Source: an uncultured Erysipelotrichales bacterium (lineage in GTDB: Bacteria > Bacillota_I > Bacilli_A > Erysipelotrichales > Coprobacillaceae). Taken from it: a DNA stretch of 13,999 nucleotides. The stretch is taken from contig CAJTTM010000051.1 in assembly GCA_910579135.1 (NCBI GenBank), positions 1 through 13,999 of the forward strand, read 5' to 3'. Positions within the stretch are counted from its first letter, which is position 1, and every line of letters starts with the position of its first letter. Of this stretch, positions 1-7,576 are shown piece by piece. Under the pieces are notes generated by a model, which saw nothing but the letters and a program-made list of their open reading frames with translations, was not told the DNA's origin and ran no database searches. The translations under genes and the position numbers were made by a program.

Positions 1-47
1 CCTTAGTAAACATTATTTTAATTATTTATACTGTCTACTTTAGAGAA

Positions 48-584
48 TCATATCAGATTGAGTTCTTTTATTTTTTCAATCAATAATTTATCTAAACAAA
101 TCTCACCACAATTATCTCCTAAATAAAGAAGTGTTTTTGCATTAATAATATCATCTTTTAATTGTTCAATATCACATATAGAAAAAGGAATGGTATCATC
201 ATCAAAATAACTTATGATATCCTCTAATTGATGATGAGAAATAGGATTGAAATCAATGATATTTCCTATTATTGCATATCTTAATGCTTGATAAAAGGAA
301 TCTTTTGAATCCTCTATTCTTTGTTTAAATAAAGGAAGTTGTTTTAATAACAATTGATTATAATAATTTCTAATTTGAACATAAGGATCATCATTATGAA
401 TATATTCTTTTAACAATTTAAAAGTTTCTCCAATCACTTCTGGATTTGTTTGTTTAAAATCCATTTGACTCATATATTCAAAAACTCTAGCATATAACTT
501 TTCTTTATCATTTACACGAGTCATATGAGCAACTTTAACTACCTGATTCACTAAACATGATAAACATTGATCACTCAACTTCAT
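48..584 (-). pseudogene. DUF89/ARMT1-like metal-dependent phosphatase, C-terminally truncated
   Basis: The 178-residue product begins with the CLSC cysteine pair (residues 7-10) typical of prokaryotic DUF89 proteins. It has a helical N-terminal region and ends shortly after LYLGDNCGE (about residues 153-161), the start of the Rossmann-like metal-binding core. DUF89 proteins are damage-control phosphatases, or of unknown role in bacteria, and from family knowledge usually run to about 280 residues. Here a TGA follows KELNLI, so the rest of the core, including the later conserved Asp and the VRG-type segment, is absent. The other two frames also stop within about 40 bases. I chose ATG at 584 because a GGG-containing Shine-Dalgarno lies 8 bases upstream; the GTG at 593 would sit inside that site. 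It lies 54 bases after the ABC ATPase on the same strand. Probably inactive; the cause (insertion, deletion or frameshift) lies at or beyond the left edge. Confidence 0.7.
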
Positions 585-601
585 TAGTATCACCCTTTTT
601 T

Positions 602-610
602 ATTCTATCA
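602..610 (-). promoter_or_regulatory. possible extended -10 for the DUF89 fragment
   Basis: Read on the minus strand, TGATAGAAT has the form of an extended -10 (TGnTAGAAT), about 20 bases before the DUF89 start codon. Its -35 region (TTCTTT at 625-630) is poor. The gene could equally be read from the ABC operon, because no terminator is visible between them. Confidence 0.25.
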
Positions 611-638
611 TGATTAATAGGGAAAAAGAATAGCTTTT

Positions 639-1328
639 CTATATCTTTTGATATGTATCATAAGTAATCTTACCATCTTCTATTGTAATGATTCTATCTG
701 CAATAGAAGCAACAACAACATCATCATGAGTAACTAATATAACTGTTTGATGAAATTTTCTTTGAGATATTTTTAATAGCTCTACAACTTCTTTTGAATT
801 TTGAGCATCTAAATTACCAGTTGGTTCATCCAATAATATAATAGCTGGTTTAGAAGCTAATGCTCTTGCGATTGCGACTCTTTGTTGTTGTCCACCTGAT
901 AATTCATGAACATATGCATAACGCTTTTCTTCTAATCCAAGTAACTTCACAATTTCATCAACATACTCCTTATCCTCTTCTCCACGATCCAAATGGATAG
1001 GAAGAACAATATTTTCAATCACATTTTGAGCAGATAACAAATTAAAGAACTGAAATACAAATCCCATCCTCCTCCTTCTAAAACGTGTTAATTTATCATC
1101 ATTCATCATATATAATGATTGCCCTTCTAATAACACCTCTCCTTTATTAGGTGATACAAGTCCTCCTAATATATGTAATAATGTTGACTTCCCACTTCCA
1201 CTCTTTCCTACAATCGCTACAAATGTTCCTTGTTCTATAGTTAGATCTAAATCATTGATTGCGATAACCTTATTTTCTTGATATCCATATGTTTTTGTAA
1301 TACCTTTTGCTTCTAATATAACTGACAT
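639..1328 (-). CDS. ABC transporter ATP-binding protein (MacB/LolD/BceA type)
   Basis: A complete 229-residue nucleotide-binding subunit of the class that energises FtsX-type permeases. Visible motifs in order: Walker A GKSGSGKST (41-49), Q-loop Q93 in VFQFF, signature LSGGQQQR (143-150), Walker B IILLDEPT (163-170) with catalytic E168, D-loop GNLD, and H-loop H201. The length is normal for the family. AAAGGAG lies about 9 bases before the ATG. It is downstream on the same strand of the intact 784-residue permease and of a decayed second permease, so it was presumably the last gene of a permease-permease-ATPase operon. It would hydrolyse ATP in the cytoplasm and drive the membrane partner. 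Substrate is not readable from sequence; the nearby intramembrane-sensing kinase suggests export or removal of membrane-active compounds such as antimicrobial peptides. Confidence 0.93.
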   Translation of the reverse strand: MSVILEAKGITKTYGYQENKVIAINDLDLTIEQGTFVAIVGKSGSGKSTLLHILGGLVSPNKGEVLLEGQSLYMMNDDKLTRFRRRRMGFVFQFFNLLSAQNVIENIVLPIHLDRGEEDKEYVDEIVKLLGLEEKRYAYVHELSGGQQQRVAIARALASKPAIILLDEPTGNLDAQNSKEVVELLKISQRKFHQTVILVTHDDVVVASIADRIITIEDGKITYDTYQKI

Positions 1329-1404
1329 TTTTCTTTACTCCTTTACATTGATTTCTATTTTTAATTTCTCAATAAAATATTTTACCCTCTTTTAAAACTA
1401 TTTA

Positions 1405-1588
1405 TCATTCACCTCTATTCAAATCACTTGTAATGATTTTATGATTAAGTATTGGAATGATAGAAAACATATTAATCATAACAACTAATATCCATATATA
1501 ATCATAACTAAAGAAAATACCAAATAAATGATTGTATCTTTTTTCTCTTTCATATTTTTAATGTATATTGAAATATGAACTTAGACAT
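1405..1588 (-). pseudogene. remnant of a second FtsX-like permease with internal deletion
   Basis: Minus-strand reading from ATG 1588 gives MSKFIFQYTLK, identical to the first 11 residues of the intact permease. A TGA follows, but moving one base restores homology: NMKEKKDTIIYLVFSLVMII aligns with the NMKIKKRNTLFLLLFSIIM stretch of the intact gene, its first membrane helix. From about 1500 another frame reads YIWILVVMINMFSIIPIL and ends in NRGE-stop at 1405. This resembles the intact protein's last helix (WYLIVVLMFTFI) and its ending in FNKE. About 180 bases therefore hold both ends of a gene that should exceed 2 kb, with the deletion junction near 1495-1505 plus a frameshift near 1553. It starts 12 bases after the intact permease stop, as expected for a coupled permease pair. 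Non-functional as a transporter. Confidence 0.82.
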
Positions 1589-1595
1589 TATATCA
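1558..1595. repeat. direct repeat copy A (5' end of permease remnant)
   Basis: Matches 3925-3962 at 36 of 38 positions by eye. The two copies cover the translation start region and the first codons of the decayed and intact permeases. The repeat reflects gene duplication rather than a mobile element, and could itself serve as a recombination substrate. Confidence 0.85.
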
Positions 1596-1600
1596 GCCGT

Positions 1601-3955
1601 TTACTCTTTATTAAATTCAAATATATCTACATTTCTATTAGAAAAGAAATAAATAGAACTAGCATGGATAAACGTAAACATGAGTACTACAATCAAATAC
1701 CATGTTCCCATTATAAAAGGACTGATATTCATATAAGCATAATCAACAAAATAAGCTGTAATAATAAACATATTAATAAGCATTCCTACAAAAACTGTTA
1801 TTAAAGCTCTATAAAATCGCATATATATAAGTTCTTTTTGAGTCATTCCAACAAGTCTTAATAAATAATAGTTTTTTCTTTCTTTTTGACTTTCAAATAT
1901 ACTCAATAGAATCAATAAACCTATCAATATAACATTTAAGATAATAAGATTTTGTTTTGCTTTTTGATTATCATTCTCTATCTTATTAATCAATTGTTTT
2001 AAATATGCATAATTGTTATTTGATGTACTTGATTTATCATATTGATTTTCTAAATATGTAGTATCATCTTTTGTTTCTTCAAATTTTTGATAAATTGCAT
2101 CTTTATCATCATCATTAGAAATATACATATATAAGTCTGTGGTTGTCTCATTATTTTTAGACAATTCTTTAAACATATGACTACTCACATAAATATCATT
2201 AATATCAGATAAATAACCATAGGCAGCTGATTCATTAAAATCATTATTTCTATATGTATCATCTATATCTTCATTTAATTTAATATACTTTTGATATCCA
2301 ACTATCTTAAATTGATAACCTGATATGGTAATACTATCTCCAATAGTTAAATATTTTTCATTAAAATATTCTATTTCTTCTCCATCTTCATCTTTTTTTA
2401 TTTTCTGCTCAGATAATGCTAAATGAGATTTCGTTATAAAAACTTCATTATCTTTTGTAGGAAATTTTCCTATAATACGATCTTGAGTCATGACATCATT
2501 ATGAACAAATTGGCTAATTCTACACTCATTATAATTTTTAGGATATTGTTGACTATAGACATTTATATGTTTAGATATTGATTGTATTTCTAATATTGGT
2601 GTTTTTGAAGAAATAACACTTCTATAATCATCAACATATTTACAATCTAATATAGATATATGATTAAATTGTTTAAGAACAGGAAGATATTGTTGATAGC
2701 GTTCTAATGAACTTGGATAATACAGATAAAAGAAACCAACAATAATGATCATTGTAGAAATGATAATTATAAAAACATTTAACTTTCCATGTGCTACCAT
2801 ATTTTCACTAGCAATATGAAATAGATTCTGTCTTTTTAGACTGCTTCTTCTTACTCCTAATACCTTAAACTTATCTTCATCAAATGCACCTGATAAAGCT
2901 TTTTTATATGCACTTCGATGAGGAATAATAAAACAGAGTGTATAAGTTATAAATGATATGAACAAGCATATTAATAGATTTTCTGTTGACAATATATAAA
3001 CCATATGATGTCCAAATAGAGAATACATATTTAATAGAAAATAACTCAGCAATATACTCAACATTAAACCAATTGGTAATGTAACCATATTAATTAATAG
3101 TATTTGAAAACATGACATGATAGTAAGTTGCTTTTTAGTTGCTCCTATACCTCTTAATAGTGCTAATTCTTTAGATTGTTTATTTAACATCATTTGAATA
3201 AATCCAAAGGTGATAATGGATAAAATAATAAATATTTCTATTTGTATCAAAGTTAAATCATATACTTCATTCATCTTACCTACAATCGATAAATCATACC
3301 CATATTCATTATATATAATACTATAATCATCAAAAAGAGAAATATATTGACTCATATCATCACTAATAAAAAAATTAACAATATCTCCATTTGCTAATAA
3401 GGTATAATATTTAACCTTTTGATTGTTCATGATGATATCTGGAAAATATTTTTCACTTTGATAAGAGGATACAATCCCTTTGATAATATATTGTTTATTA
3501 TTATAAGTTATTTTTTGATTAATCTCTTCTTTTAATTGATACTTTTTTAAATATTCTCTAGTGACAATCACTTCATTATCTTGAATATCTTTTTTTCCTT
3601 TTATAATTTTATAACCACTCAGTTCATAAAAATTTTTATCAATAGTTCCTATAACATCATCATCTTTTACATCTACAACTCCTATAAAAGAAGGTTTAAA
3701 TTCATCATAAAAACTATTTTTTCTTTCTTGATATAATTTTTGATAATCTTCCTTTTGAATAATTGGAAGTAAGATATACCAATTTCCATATTTTTCTTCA
3801 TTATCTAATCTATTAACTTGATATAATGATTGATTAAGAATTTCTCCCATACATAAAGTCATAACCATAATTATAGAAAACAATAATAAAAATAATGTAT
3901 TTCTTTTTTTTATTTTCATGTTTTTTAATGTATATTGAAATATAAACTTAGACAT
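1601..3955 (-). CDS. FtsX-like/MacB-type ABC transporter permease, 8 TM, two extracellular domains
   Basis: A 784-residue membrane subunit made of two repeated FtsX-type halves. Each half has one N-terminal helix, a large extracytoplasmic domain, then three helices. Half one: TM1 about 20-38, external domain to about 230, then TM2-4 to about 345. Half two: TM5 about 393-415, external domain to about 675, then TM6-8 to about 775. Coupling-type segments follow TM2 (LALLRGIGATKKQL) and TM6 (YYLLRLVGMTQKEL), the usual contact points for the ATPase. BceB-type permeases have ten helices and a single external domain, so this is a different layout. AGGTGG precedes the ATG by about 9 bases. It is followed by the remnant of a sister permease and then by the ATPase, and is divergent from the response regulator. 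Likely extrudes or disrupts envelope-active compounds; substrate unknown. Confidence 0.9.
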   Translation of the reverse strand: MSKFIFQYTLKNMKIKKRNTLFLLLFSIIMVMTLCMGEILNQSLYQVNRLDNEEKYGNWYILLPIIQKEDYQKLYQERKNSFYDEFKPSFIGVVDVKDDDVIGTIDKNFYELSGYKIIKGKKDIQDNEVIVTREYLKKYQLKEEINQKITYNNKQYIIKGIVSSYQSEKYFPDIIMNNQKVKYYTLLANGDIVNFFISDDMSQYISLFDDYSIIYNEYGYDLSIVGKMNEVYDLTLIQIEIFIILSIITFGFIQMMLNKQSKELALLRGIGATKKQLTIMSCFQILLINMVTLPIGLMLSILLSYFLLNMYSLFGHHMVYILSTENLLICLFISFITYTLCFIIPHRSAYKKALSGAFDEDKFKVLGVRRSSLKRQNLFHIASENMVAHGKLNVFIIIISTMIIIVGFFYLYYPSSLERYQQYLPVLKQFNHISILDCKYVDDYRSVISSKTPILEIQSISKHINVYSQQYPKNYNECRISQFVHNDVMTQDRIIGKFPTKDNEVFITKSHLALSEQKIKKDEDGEEIEYFNEKYLTIGDSITISGYQFKIVGYQKYIKLNEDIDDTYRNNDFNESAAYGYLSDINDIYVSSHMFKELSKNNETTTDLYMYISNDDDKDAIYQKFEETKDDTTYLENQYDKSSTSNNNYAYLKQLINKIENDNQKAKQNLIILNVILIGLLILLSIFESQKERKNYYLLRLVGMTQKELIYMRFYRALITVFVGMLINMFIITAYFVDYAYMNISPFIMGTWYLIVVLMFTFIHASSIYFFSNRNVDIFEFNKE

Positions 3956-3962
3956 TGTATCA
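3925..3962. repeat. direct repeat copy B (5' end of intact permease)
   Basis: Intact counterpart of 1558-1595, 36 of 38 bases identical. It covers the bases just before the ATG at 3955 and the codons for MSKFIFQYTLK. Confidence 0.85.
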
Positions 3963-3974
3963 CCACCTAATCTT

Positions 3975-3980
3975 ATTATA
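3975..3980 (-). promoter_or_regulatory. candidate -10 of the permease-ATPase operon
   Basis: TATAAT on the minus strand, about 20 bases before the permease ATG. The expected -35 position 17 bases upstream (3998-4003, ACTAAA) is poor. It abuts the GTGAC/GTCAC repeats at 4002-4025, so activation by the adjacent response regulator is plausible but inferred. Confidence 0.45.
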
Positions 3981-4001
3981 TATCATTAATCTTTCTTTTT
4001 A

Positions 4002-4025
4002 GTGACTTTTTCACCAGTTTGTCAC
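4002..4025. promoter_or_regulatory. candidate response-regulator operator: 11-bp tandem repeat and inverted GTGAC pair
   Basis: TTTTTCAC (4007-4014) and TTTGTCAC (4018-4025) are direct repeats offset by exactly 11 bases, the spacing used by PhoB/OmpR-family dimers. GTGAC (4002-4006) is an inverted copy of GTCAC (4021-4025), extending to 7 of 8 bases with flanking TTA. The site occupies the -35 zone of the regulator promoter in the divergent intergenic region. Confidence 0.5.
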
Positions 4026-4032
4026 TTAGATA

Positions 4033-4041
4033 TGCTACAAT
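4033..4041 (+). promoter_or_regulatory. extended -10 promoter of the two-component operon
   Basis: TGCTACAAT fits an extended -10 (TGn plus TACAAT), 17 bases before the regulator ATG. No good -35 hexamer stands 17 bases upstream, which suits an activator-dependent or extended -10 promoter. GGAGG at 4048-4052 gives a strong ribosome binding site. Confidence 0.55.
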
Positions 4042-4058
4042 GATGATGGAGGTTTTAT

Positions 4059-4733
4059 ATGAAAAAGATTTTAATTATTGAAGATGATACTTTTATTCAA
4101 GATTCTTTAAAAGAAGTTTTATCCCAAGATTATATTATTAAACAAGCTTATACATATAAAGACGCTATATTATATTTGTTAGAAGATATAGATTTATGGA
4201 TTGTAGATATAGAATTACCTGATGGTAATGGTATTGAATTATGTAAAGAATTAAGGAAGGTAAAATATACCCCTTTATTATTTTTAACAGCTAAAAATAA
4301 TGAAGAAACTATTGTACAAGGATTAAATGCAGGTGGTGATGATTATGTTTGTAAACCTTTCTCTATTATTGAATTAAATGCTAGGATTAATAGTTTACTT
4401 AGAAGAGTAGAAATTCATCAACAAAGAATACAGGCTGGTGATTTACTTATATTACCTGATAGTTATAAGGTTTATAAGAATGATGAGGAACTCAATTTAA
4501 CTACTGTTTCTTATGAAATATTATTTTCATTGATAAAAGCACATGGTAAAGTTGTAACAAGAGAGCAATTATTATCTTTTATTGAAGATACAACAGGACA
4601 TTTTATTGAAAATAATACTTTATCTGTTCATATGAAAAGATTAAGAAAAAAATTAGGTGTTTATAACGGGAAAACTTATATTGAAACGATAAGAGGTATA
4701 GGTTATAGGTGGAATTTTTATGAAAAGTCGTGA
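4059..4733 (+). CDS. OmpR/PhoB-family response regulator
   Basis: A 224-residue two-domain regulator. The receiver domain (1 to about 115) shows the acidic pair D9/D10, the phosphoacceptor D50 in IVDIELPDG, T77 in FLTAK and K99 in CKPF. The C-terminal winged helix (about 125-220) ends with the family-typical LRKKLG...IETIRGIGYRW. Phosphorylation by the downstream kinase would promote dimerisation on tandem DNA repeats. The stop overlaps the kinase start by 14 bases, so the two are translationally coupled. Divergent orientation to the permease-ATPase operon suggests it controls that transporter and itself through the repeats at 4002-4025. The genes regulated elsewhere cannot be told. Confidence 0.95.
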   Translation: MKKILIIEDDTFIQDSLKEVLSQDYIIKQAYTYKDAILYLLEDIDLWIVDIELPDGNGIELCKELRKVKYTPLLFLTAKNNEETIVQGLNAGGDDYVCKPFSIIELNARINSLLRRVEIHQQRIQAGDLLILPDSYKVYKNDEELNLTTVSYEILFSLIKAHGKVVTREQLLSFIEDTTGHFIENNTLSVHMKRLRKKLGVYNGKTYIETIRGIGYRWNFYEKS

Positions 4734-5697
4734 GTATTTAAAGTATTTCATTTATTCTCTTTGTATTTTTATTGCGATTATGGGATTGTTATTTAATTTT
4801 ATAATCACTATCGCAAGTCTACTACTCCTTATTTGTTTTGTTGAATATGAAAAGTATTATACGAAGAGTTTGCGTTATTTTATTCGTTGTTGTGATGATA
4901 TAATAGAAAATAAAGAGAAGCATATAGAGATTATTGATGGTGAAGGTGATATTAGTTTATTATCTCATAAATTATATATTTTAAATGAACGTTTTTATAC
5001 TTTATTAGATGATATTAATAATGAAAAGATTATTTTAAAAGATTATATAGATGATATTTCTCATCAATTAAAAACACCTATTACATCAATGAAAATCAAT
5101 GAAGAAATATTAATAAAAAAAATAACTGATGAACTCCAAAAGAAAATCGTAGAAAATATTTATATTCAAACAAATCATATGAGTAATTTAGTTAATTCTT
5201 TATTAACATTAGCAAAGCTAGATGCAGGTAGTATTCGTTATGACATAAAAACATATGAATTAAAGACTATTATAGATAATGTAGAGGATATACTCACTCC
5301 TCTTCTTATTCGTCATGAAGTTGAGCTTATTAATCATTTTGATGATATTCATATTCATTGTGATTTTAATTGGATGAGTGAAGCTATTGAGAATATTATC
5401 AAAAATTGTATAGAGGCTTCCCCTCATAGAAATATTAATATTTATGCTAATCATACTGAATCATCATTAATCATTCAAATTCATGATCATGGTAAAGGTA
5501 TTGATCATGATGATATCAATCATATCTTTGAAAGATTTTATAAAGGAAAAAATTCTTCTCCTAGCAGTGTTGGTATTGGTTTATCATTGAGTCAAAAAAT
5601 TATTGAAGCTCATTATGGGTATATTGAGGTTTCTAATGATAATGGAGCTATTTTTACTATTCATTTACCTATTATTTCAATAAAAAAGAAATTTTAA
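4720..5697 (+). CDS. intramembrane-sensing sensor histidine kinase
   Basis: A 325-residue kinase with two closely spaced helices (about 10-25 and 27-42) and almost no extracellular loop, the hallmark of intramembrane-sensing kinases that pair with ABC exporters. The H-box is DISHQLKTPITSM with phosphorylated H115. The ATPase domain has an N-box (WMSEAIENIIKNCIEA, about 221-236), a G1 box (HDHGKGI), an F box (IFERFYKG) and a G2 box (VGIGLSLS). No HAMP domain is evident. ATG at 4720 overlaps the regulator's end and is preceded by AGGTGG. With no sensor domain of its own, it may receive its signal from the transporter, as BceS does from BceAB; that part is inference. It ends in a bidirectional terminator shared with the convergent YbjQ-type gene. 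Confidence 0.93.
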   Translation: MKSREYLKYFIYSLCIFIAIMGLLFNFIITIASLLLLICFVEYEKYYTKSLRYFIRCCDDIIENKEKHIEIIDGEGDISLLSHKLYILNERFYTLLDDINNEKIILKDYIDDISHQLKTPITSMKINEEILIKKITDELQKKIVENIYIQTNHMSNLVNSLLTLAKLDAGSIRYDIKTYELKTIIDNVEDILTPLLIRHEVELINHFDDIHIHCDFNWMSEAIENIIKNCIEASPHRNINIYANHTESSLIIQIHDHGKGIDHDDINHIFERFYKGKNSSPSSVGIGLSLSQKIIEAHYGYIEVSNDNGAIFTIHLPIISIKKKF

Positions 5698-5720
5698 AAA
5701 GAGTTCAAACGAACTCTTTT
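5697..5720. terminator. bidirectional terminator between kinase and YbjQ-type genes
   Basis: A perfect 10-bp inverted repeat, AAAAGAGTTC / GAACTCTTTT, with loop AAAC. Each arm supplies a T-run for one strand. It overlaps the stop codons of both convergent genes (TAA at 5695-5697 and TAA at 5719-5721 on the minus strand). Confidence 0.85.
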
Positions 5721-6336
5721 AATCATCTTTTTTTCTTACCTTTACACTTGTTCCAGTAAATACAACTCCCATTAAATCTTGAGAAAATGTTGAAAACTCA
5801 ACATCAATACCTATTAAAGCATTACCTCCTAATTGAATTGATTTAATAACAGCTCGATTTTGAGCCACTTCCTTAGCTTGATCTAATTTCTCAGTAAGCA
5901 TTGTAGCCTCATCACCTGCAAAACTCGCAATGCTCGCTTCAAAACCAGAACCAAATCCTCCACCAATCACAACATGACCAACAACTATCCCTAAATATTT
6001 TTCTATATGATATCCTTCTAGTGATGTCCCTGTTGTCATCAAATAACTCTGCATTTCTTTCTTTGCTTCAAAATACTTCTGATGATTTTCAAAATGTTTT
6101 TCGAGATTATAAATAACACTTTGAGGATAATGAAGTTTAATGGCTTCATTTATACTTTTGATTTTATCATTATTCATTTCCTCTTCACTATTATATTTTC
6201 TTGTAATTCTAAAACCACCTAATTGTTCATAACATCGAGAACATAAAATACTATCACCAACAATATTCGCAATAGAATTAATACCATTGATTTTCTTATG
6301 ACAAACATCACATATTTTCTTTTCAGCCATATTCAT
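5719..6336 (-). CDS. YbjQ-fold (PF01906) protein with N-terminal zinc-finger-like module
   Basis: A 205-residue protein in two parts. Residues 8-36 carry two cysteine pairs (C9/C12 and C32/C35), consistent with a small zinc ribbon. A charged helical linker follows, then a YbjQ-type domain (about 101-200), recognised by TTGTSLEGY, EKYLGIVVGHVV, the Gly-rich turn, a long helix with EVAQNRA, and LGGNALIGIDVEF. YbjQ domains form pentameric barrels; the old label heavy-metal-binding is weakly supported and the function is unknown. Start: GGGAGG lies only 3 bases before ATG 6336 but 9 bases before the in-frame ATG at 6330, so MAEKK may be the true N-terminus. It is monocistronic and convergent with the kinase. 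Many relatives consist of the YbjQ domain alone, so the Cys-rich extension is the distinctive part. Confidence 0.85.
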   Translation of the reverse strand: MNMAEKKICDVCHKKINGINSIANIVGDSILCSRCYEQLGGFRITRKYNSEEEMNNDKIKSINEAIKLHYPQSVIYNLEKHFENHQKYFEAKKEMQSYLMTTGTSLEGYHIEKYLGIVVGHVVIGGGFGSGFEASIASFAGDEATMLTEKLDQAKEVAQNRAVIKSIQLGGNALIGIDVEFSTFSQDLMGVVFTGTSVKVRKKDD

Positions 6337-6429
6337 TTTCCTCCCTCTTTTATTCTATCTTATCTTTTTGTAAAACATGTGTATTCATAATTTTTATATA
6401 TTTTTCTTTTCTAAACAAAAAACATTCTA

Positions 6430-6435
6430 TATAAT
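6430..6435 (+). promoter_or_regulatory. candidate -10 for the FUSC-family gene
   Basis: TATAAT, 23 bases before the ATG at 6459. The -35 position (6407-6412, TTTTCT) matches weakly. AAGGA at 6442-6446 is the ribosome binding site with a rather long 12-base spacer. Confidence 0.5.
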
Positions 6436-6458
6436 AAGATTAAGGATGGAAAAATAAT

Positions 6459-7436
6459 ATGAACAAACAATTTATTAAAGCTTTAAAGATTGCGATTGCT
6501 TGCTGTTTATCAATATTTGTTGCTGAGATGTTGAATCTTGATTATTCTGGTTCAGCTGGAATTGTGGCGTTACTTACAATTACAGATAGTCGTCAGGATA
6601 CTTTAAATCTTGCATGGCAAAGATTTTTATCTTTTATTGTTTCTATGATTATCGCAATATTTATGTTTGAAGTTATTCATATTCATTGGATAACTTTTAG
6701 TATTTTTATTTTACTAGTTGTTTTTATTTCTTATATGAATAATTGGCATGGTACAATTTCTGTAAATGCAGTTATTGGTACTCATATTTTATTTACTGAT
6801 GCATTAACTGTTCCTTTTGTGATCAATGAGTTTTGCATTGTTTTTATTGGGAGTGTATTTGCTATTCTTTTAAATATGATTTTTCCTAGGAAACAATATT
6901 TATCGTTAATTAAAAAGGATATAAAAATCATAGAAGAGAGTTTTCAAAATATATTGTTTGAAATGGCAGATTATTTATTAAATAAAACTGATACTATTCG
7001 TTTATGGGAAGATATTCAAAAACTTGATAGTTATTTATTAAAATCTATGGAAAGAGCTGTAGAAAACCGTAAAAATATTATGAAAGCGTATAGTCATTAT
7101 TATATTGATTATATGGATATGAGAAGTGAACAAGTAGATATTATCAAGAATATTCATTTCAAATTAGAACAATTAACTCGCTTCCCTAAAAGTTGTGAAA
7201 GTGTTGCGAATTTTATCTATTATCTCATACCTTATGTTAAAGAAGACAATATGCCTCATAAACAAAAAGAAACATTCATTGCAGTAAAGGATGAAGTTTT
7301 TAAAGACAGTAAAGATGATTTTGAAAATATTGCAATATTATATAGTATAGTCTTAGATTTAGAAGAATTTTTAAATATAAATATTAACTTTGTAGAAAAT
7401 ATTAACGAAGAACAAAAAGAAAGATATTGGAAATAA
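6459..7436 (+). CDS. FUSC/aromatic acid exporter (ArAE_1) family membrane protein
   Basis: A 325-residue protein. Residues 5 to about 145 form roughly six hydrophobic helices, with family features such as the N-terminal KALKIAIACCLSIFVAEML, GIVALLTITDSRQDT, RFLSFIVSM and, near 106, GTHILF. From about 150 onward it is cytoplasmic, helical and charged, matching in layout the ArAE_1 C-terminal domain (formerly DUF939). Related proteins are proposed to export aromatic or other organic acids; none of that substrate data can be read here. It stands alone between a divergent YbjQ gene and a convergent SDR gene, with its own promoter and a terminator at 7505-7540. Length is normal and there is no sign of damage. 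Confidence 0.85.
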   Translation: MNKQFIKALKIAIACCLSIFVAEMLNLDYSGSAGIVALLTITDSRQDTLNLAWQRFLSFIVSMIIAIFMFEVIHIHWITFSIFILLVVFISYMNNWHGTISVNAVIGTHILFTDALTVPFVINEFCIVFIGSVFAILLNMIFPRKQYLSLIKKDIKIIEESFQNILFEMADYLLNKTDTIRLWEDIQKLDSYLLKSMERAVENRKNIMKAYSHYYIDYMDMRSEQVDIIKNIHFKLEQLTRFPKSCESVANFIYYLIPYVKEDNMPHKQKETFIAVKDEVFKDSKDDFENIAILYSIVLDLEEFLNININFVENINEEQKERYWK

Positions 7437-7504
7437 AAAAATAGAAATATCTGATATGTACCCAGAATCTCAGACACATAAACTTATGAATTAAATTTTA
7501 GCAC

Positions 7505-7550
7505 ATGAATGTTATCCTGTATAAAACAGGAGACATTCATTTTATTTTTT
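7505..7550 (+). terminator. terminator after the FUSC-family gene
   Basis: Stem ATGAATGT / ACATTCAT (7505-7512 with 7533-7540) and TCCTGT / ACAGGA (7515-7520 with 7526-7531), with a small internal bulge (TA opposite G) and a 5-base loop, followed by TTTATTTTTT. It stands about 70 bases after the stop codon. The 7437-7504 stretch before it holds nothing I can support. Confidence 0.75.
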
Positions 7551-7576
7551 CTTGAATTCTTTTGTATATCACATAA

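Noticed and set aside
1..47. Possible insertion-sequence end next to the truncated DUF89 gene
   Set aside because: Only 47 bases are visible; no terminal inverted repeat pair or target-site duplication can be shown, so no mobile element is called.
1568..1804. 78-residue plus-strand open frame
   Set aside because: Antisense to the C-terminal end of the FtsX permease and its remnant; Lys/Tyr/His-rich low-complexity translation, no ribosome binding site.
5260..5454. 64-residue minus-strand open frame
   Set aside because: Lies wholly antisense inside the histidine kinase N-box region, with repetitive Ile/Asn translation; shadow of the real gene.
4059..5697. Canonical BceRS-BceAB locus
   Set aside because: The kinase matches the intramembrane type, but the permease has 8 helices and two external domains rather than the 10-helix BceB layout, so the bce names were not applied.
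7256..7477. 73-residue minus-strand open frame
   Set aside because: Mostly antisense to the end of the FUSC-family gene, Phe/Ser-rich translation, no supporting ribosome binding site.
7456..7494. Short plus-strand frame of 12 codons starting ATGTAC
   Set aside because: No ribosome binding site and no recognisable product; probably chance within the 3' untranslated region of the FUSC-family gene.
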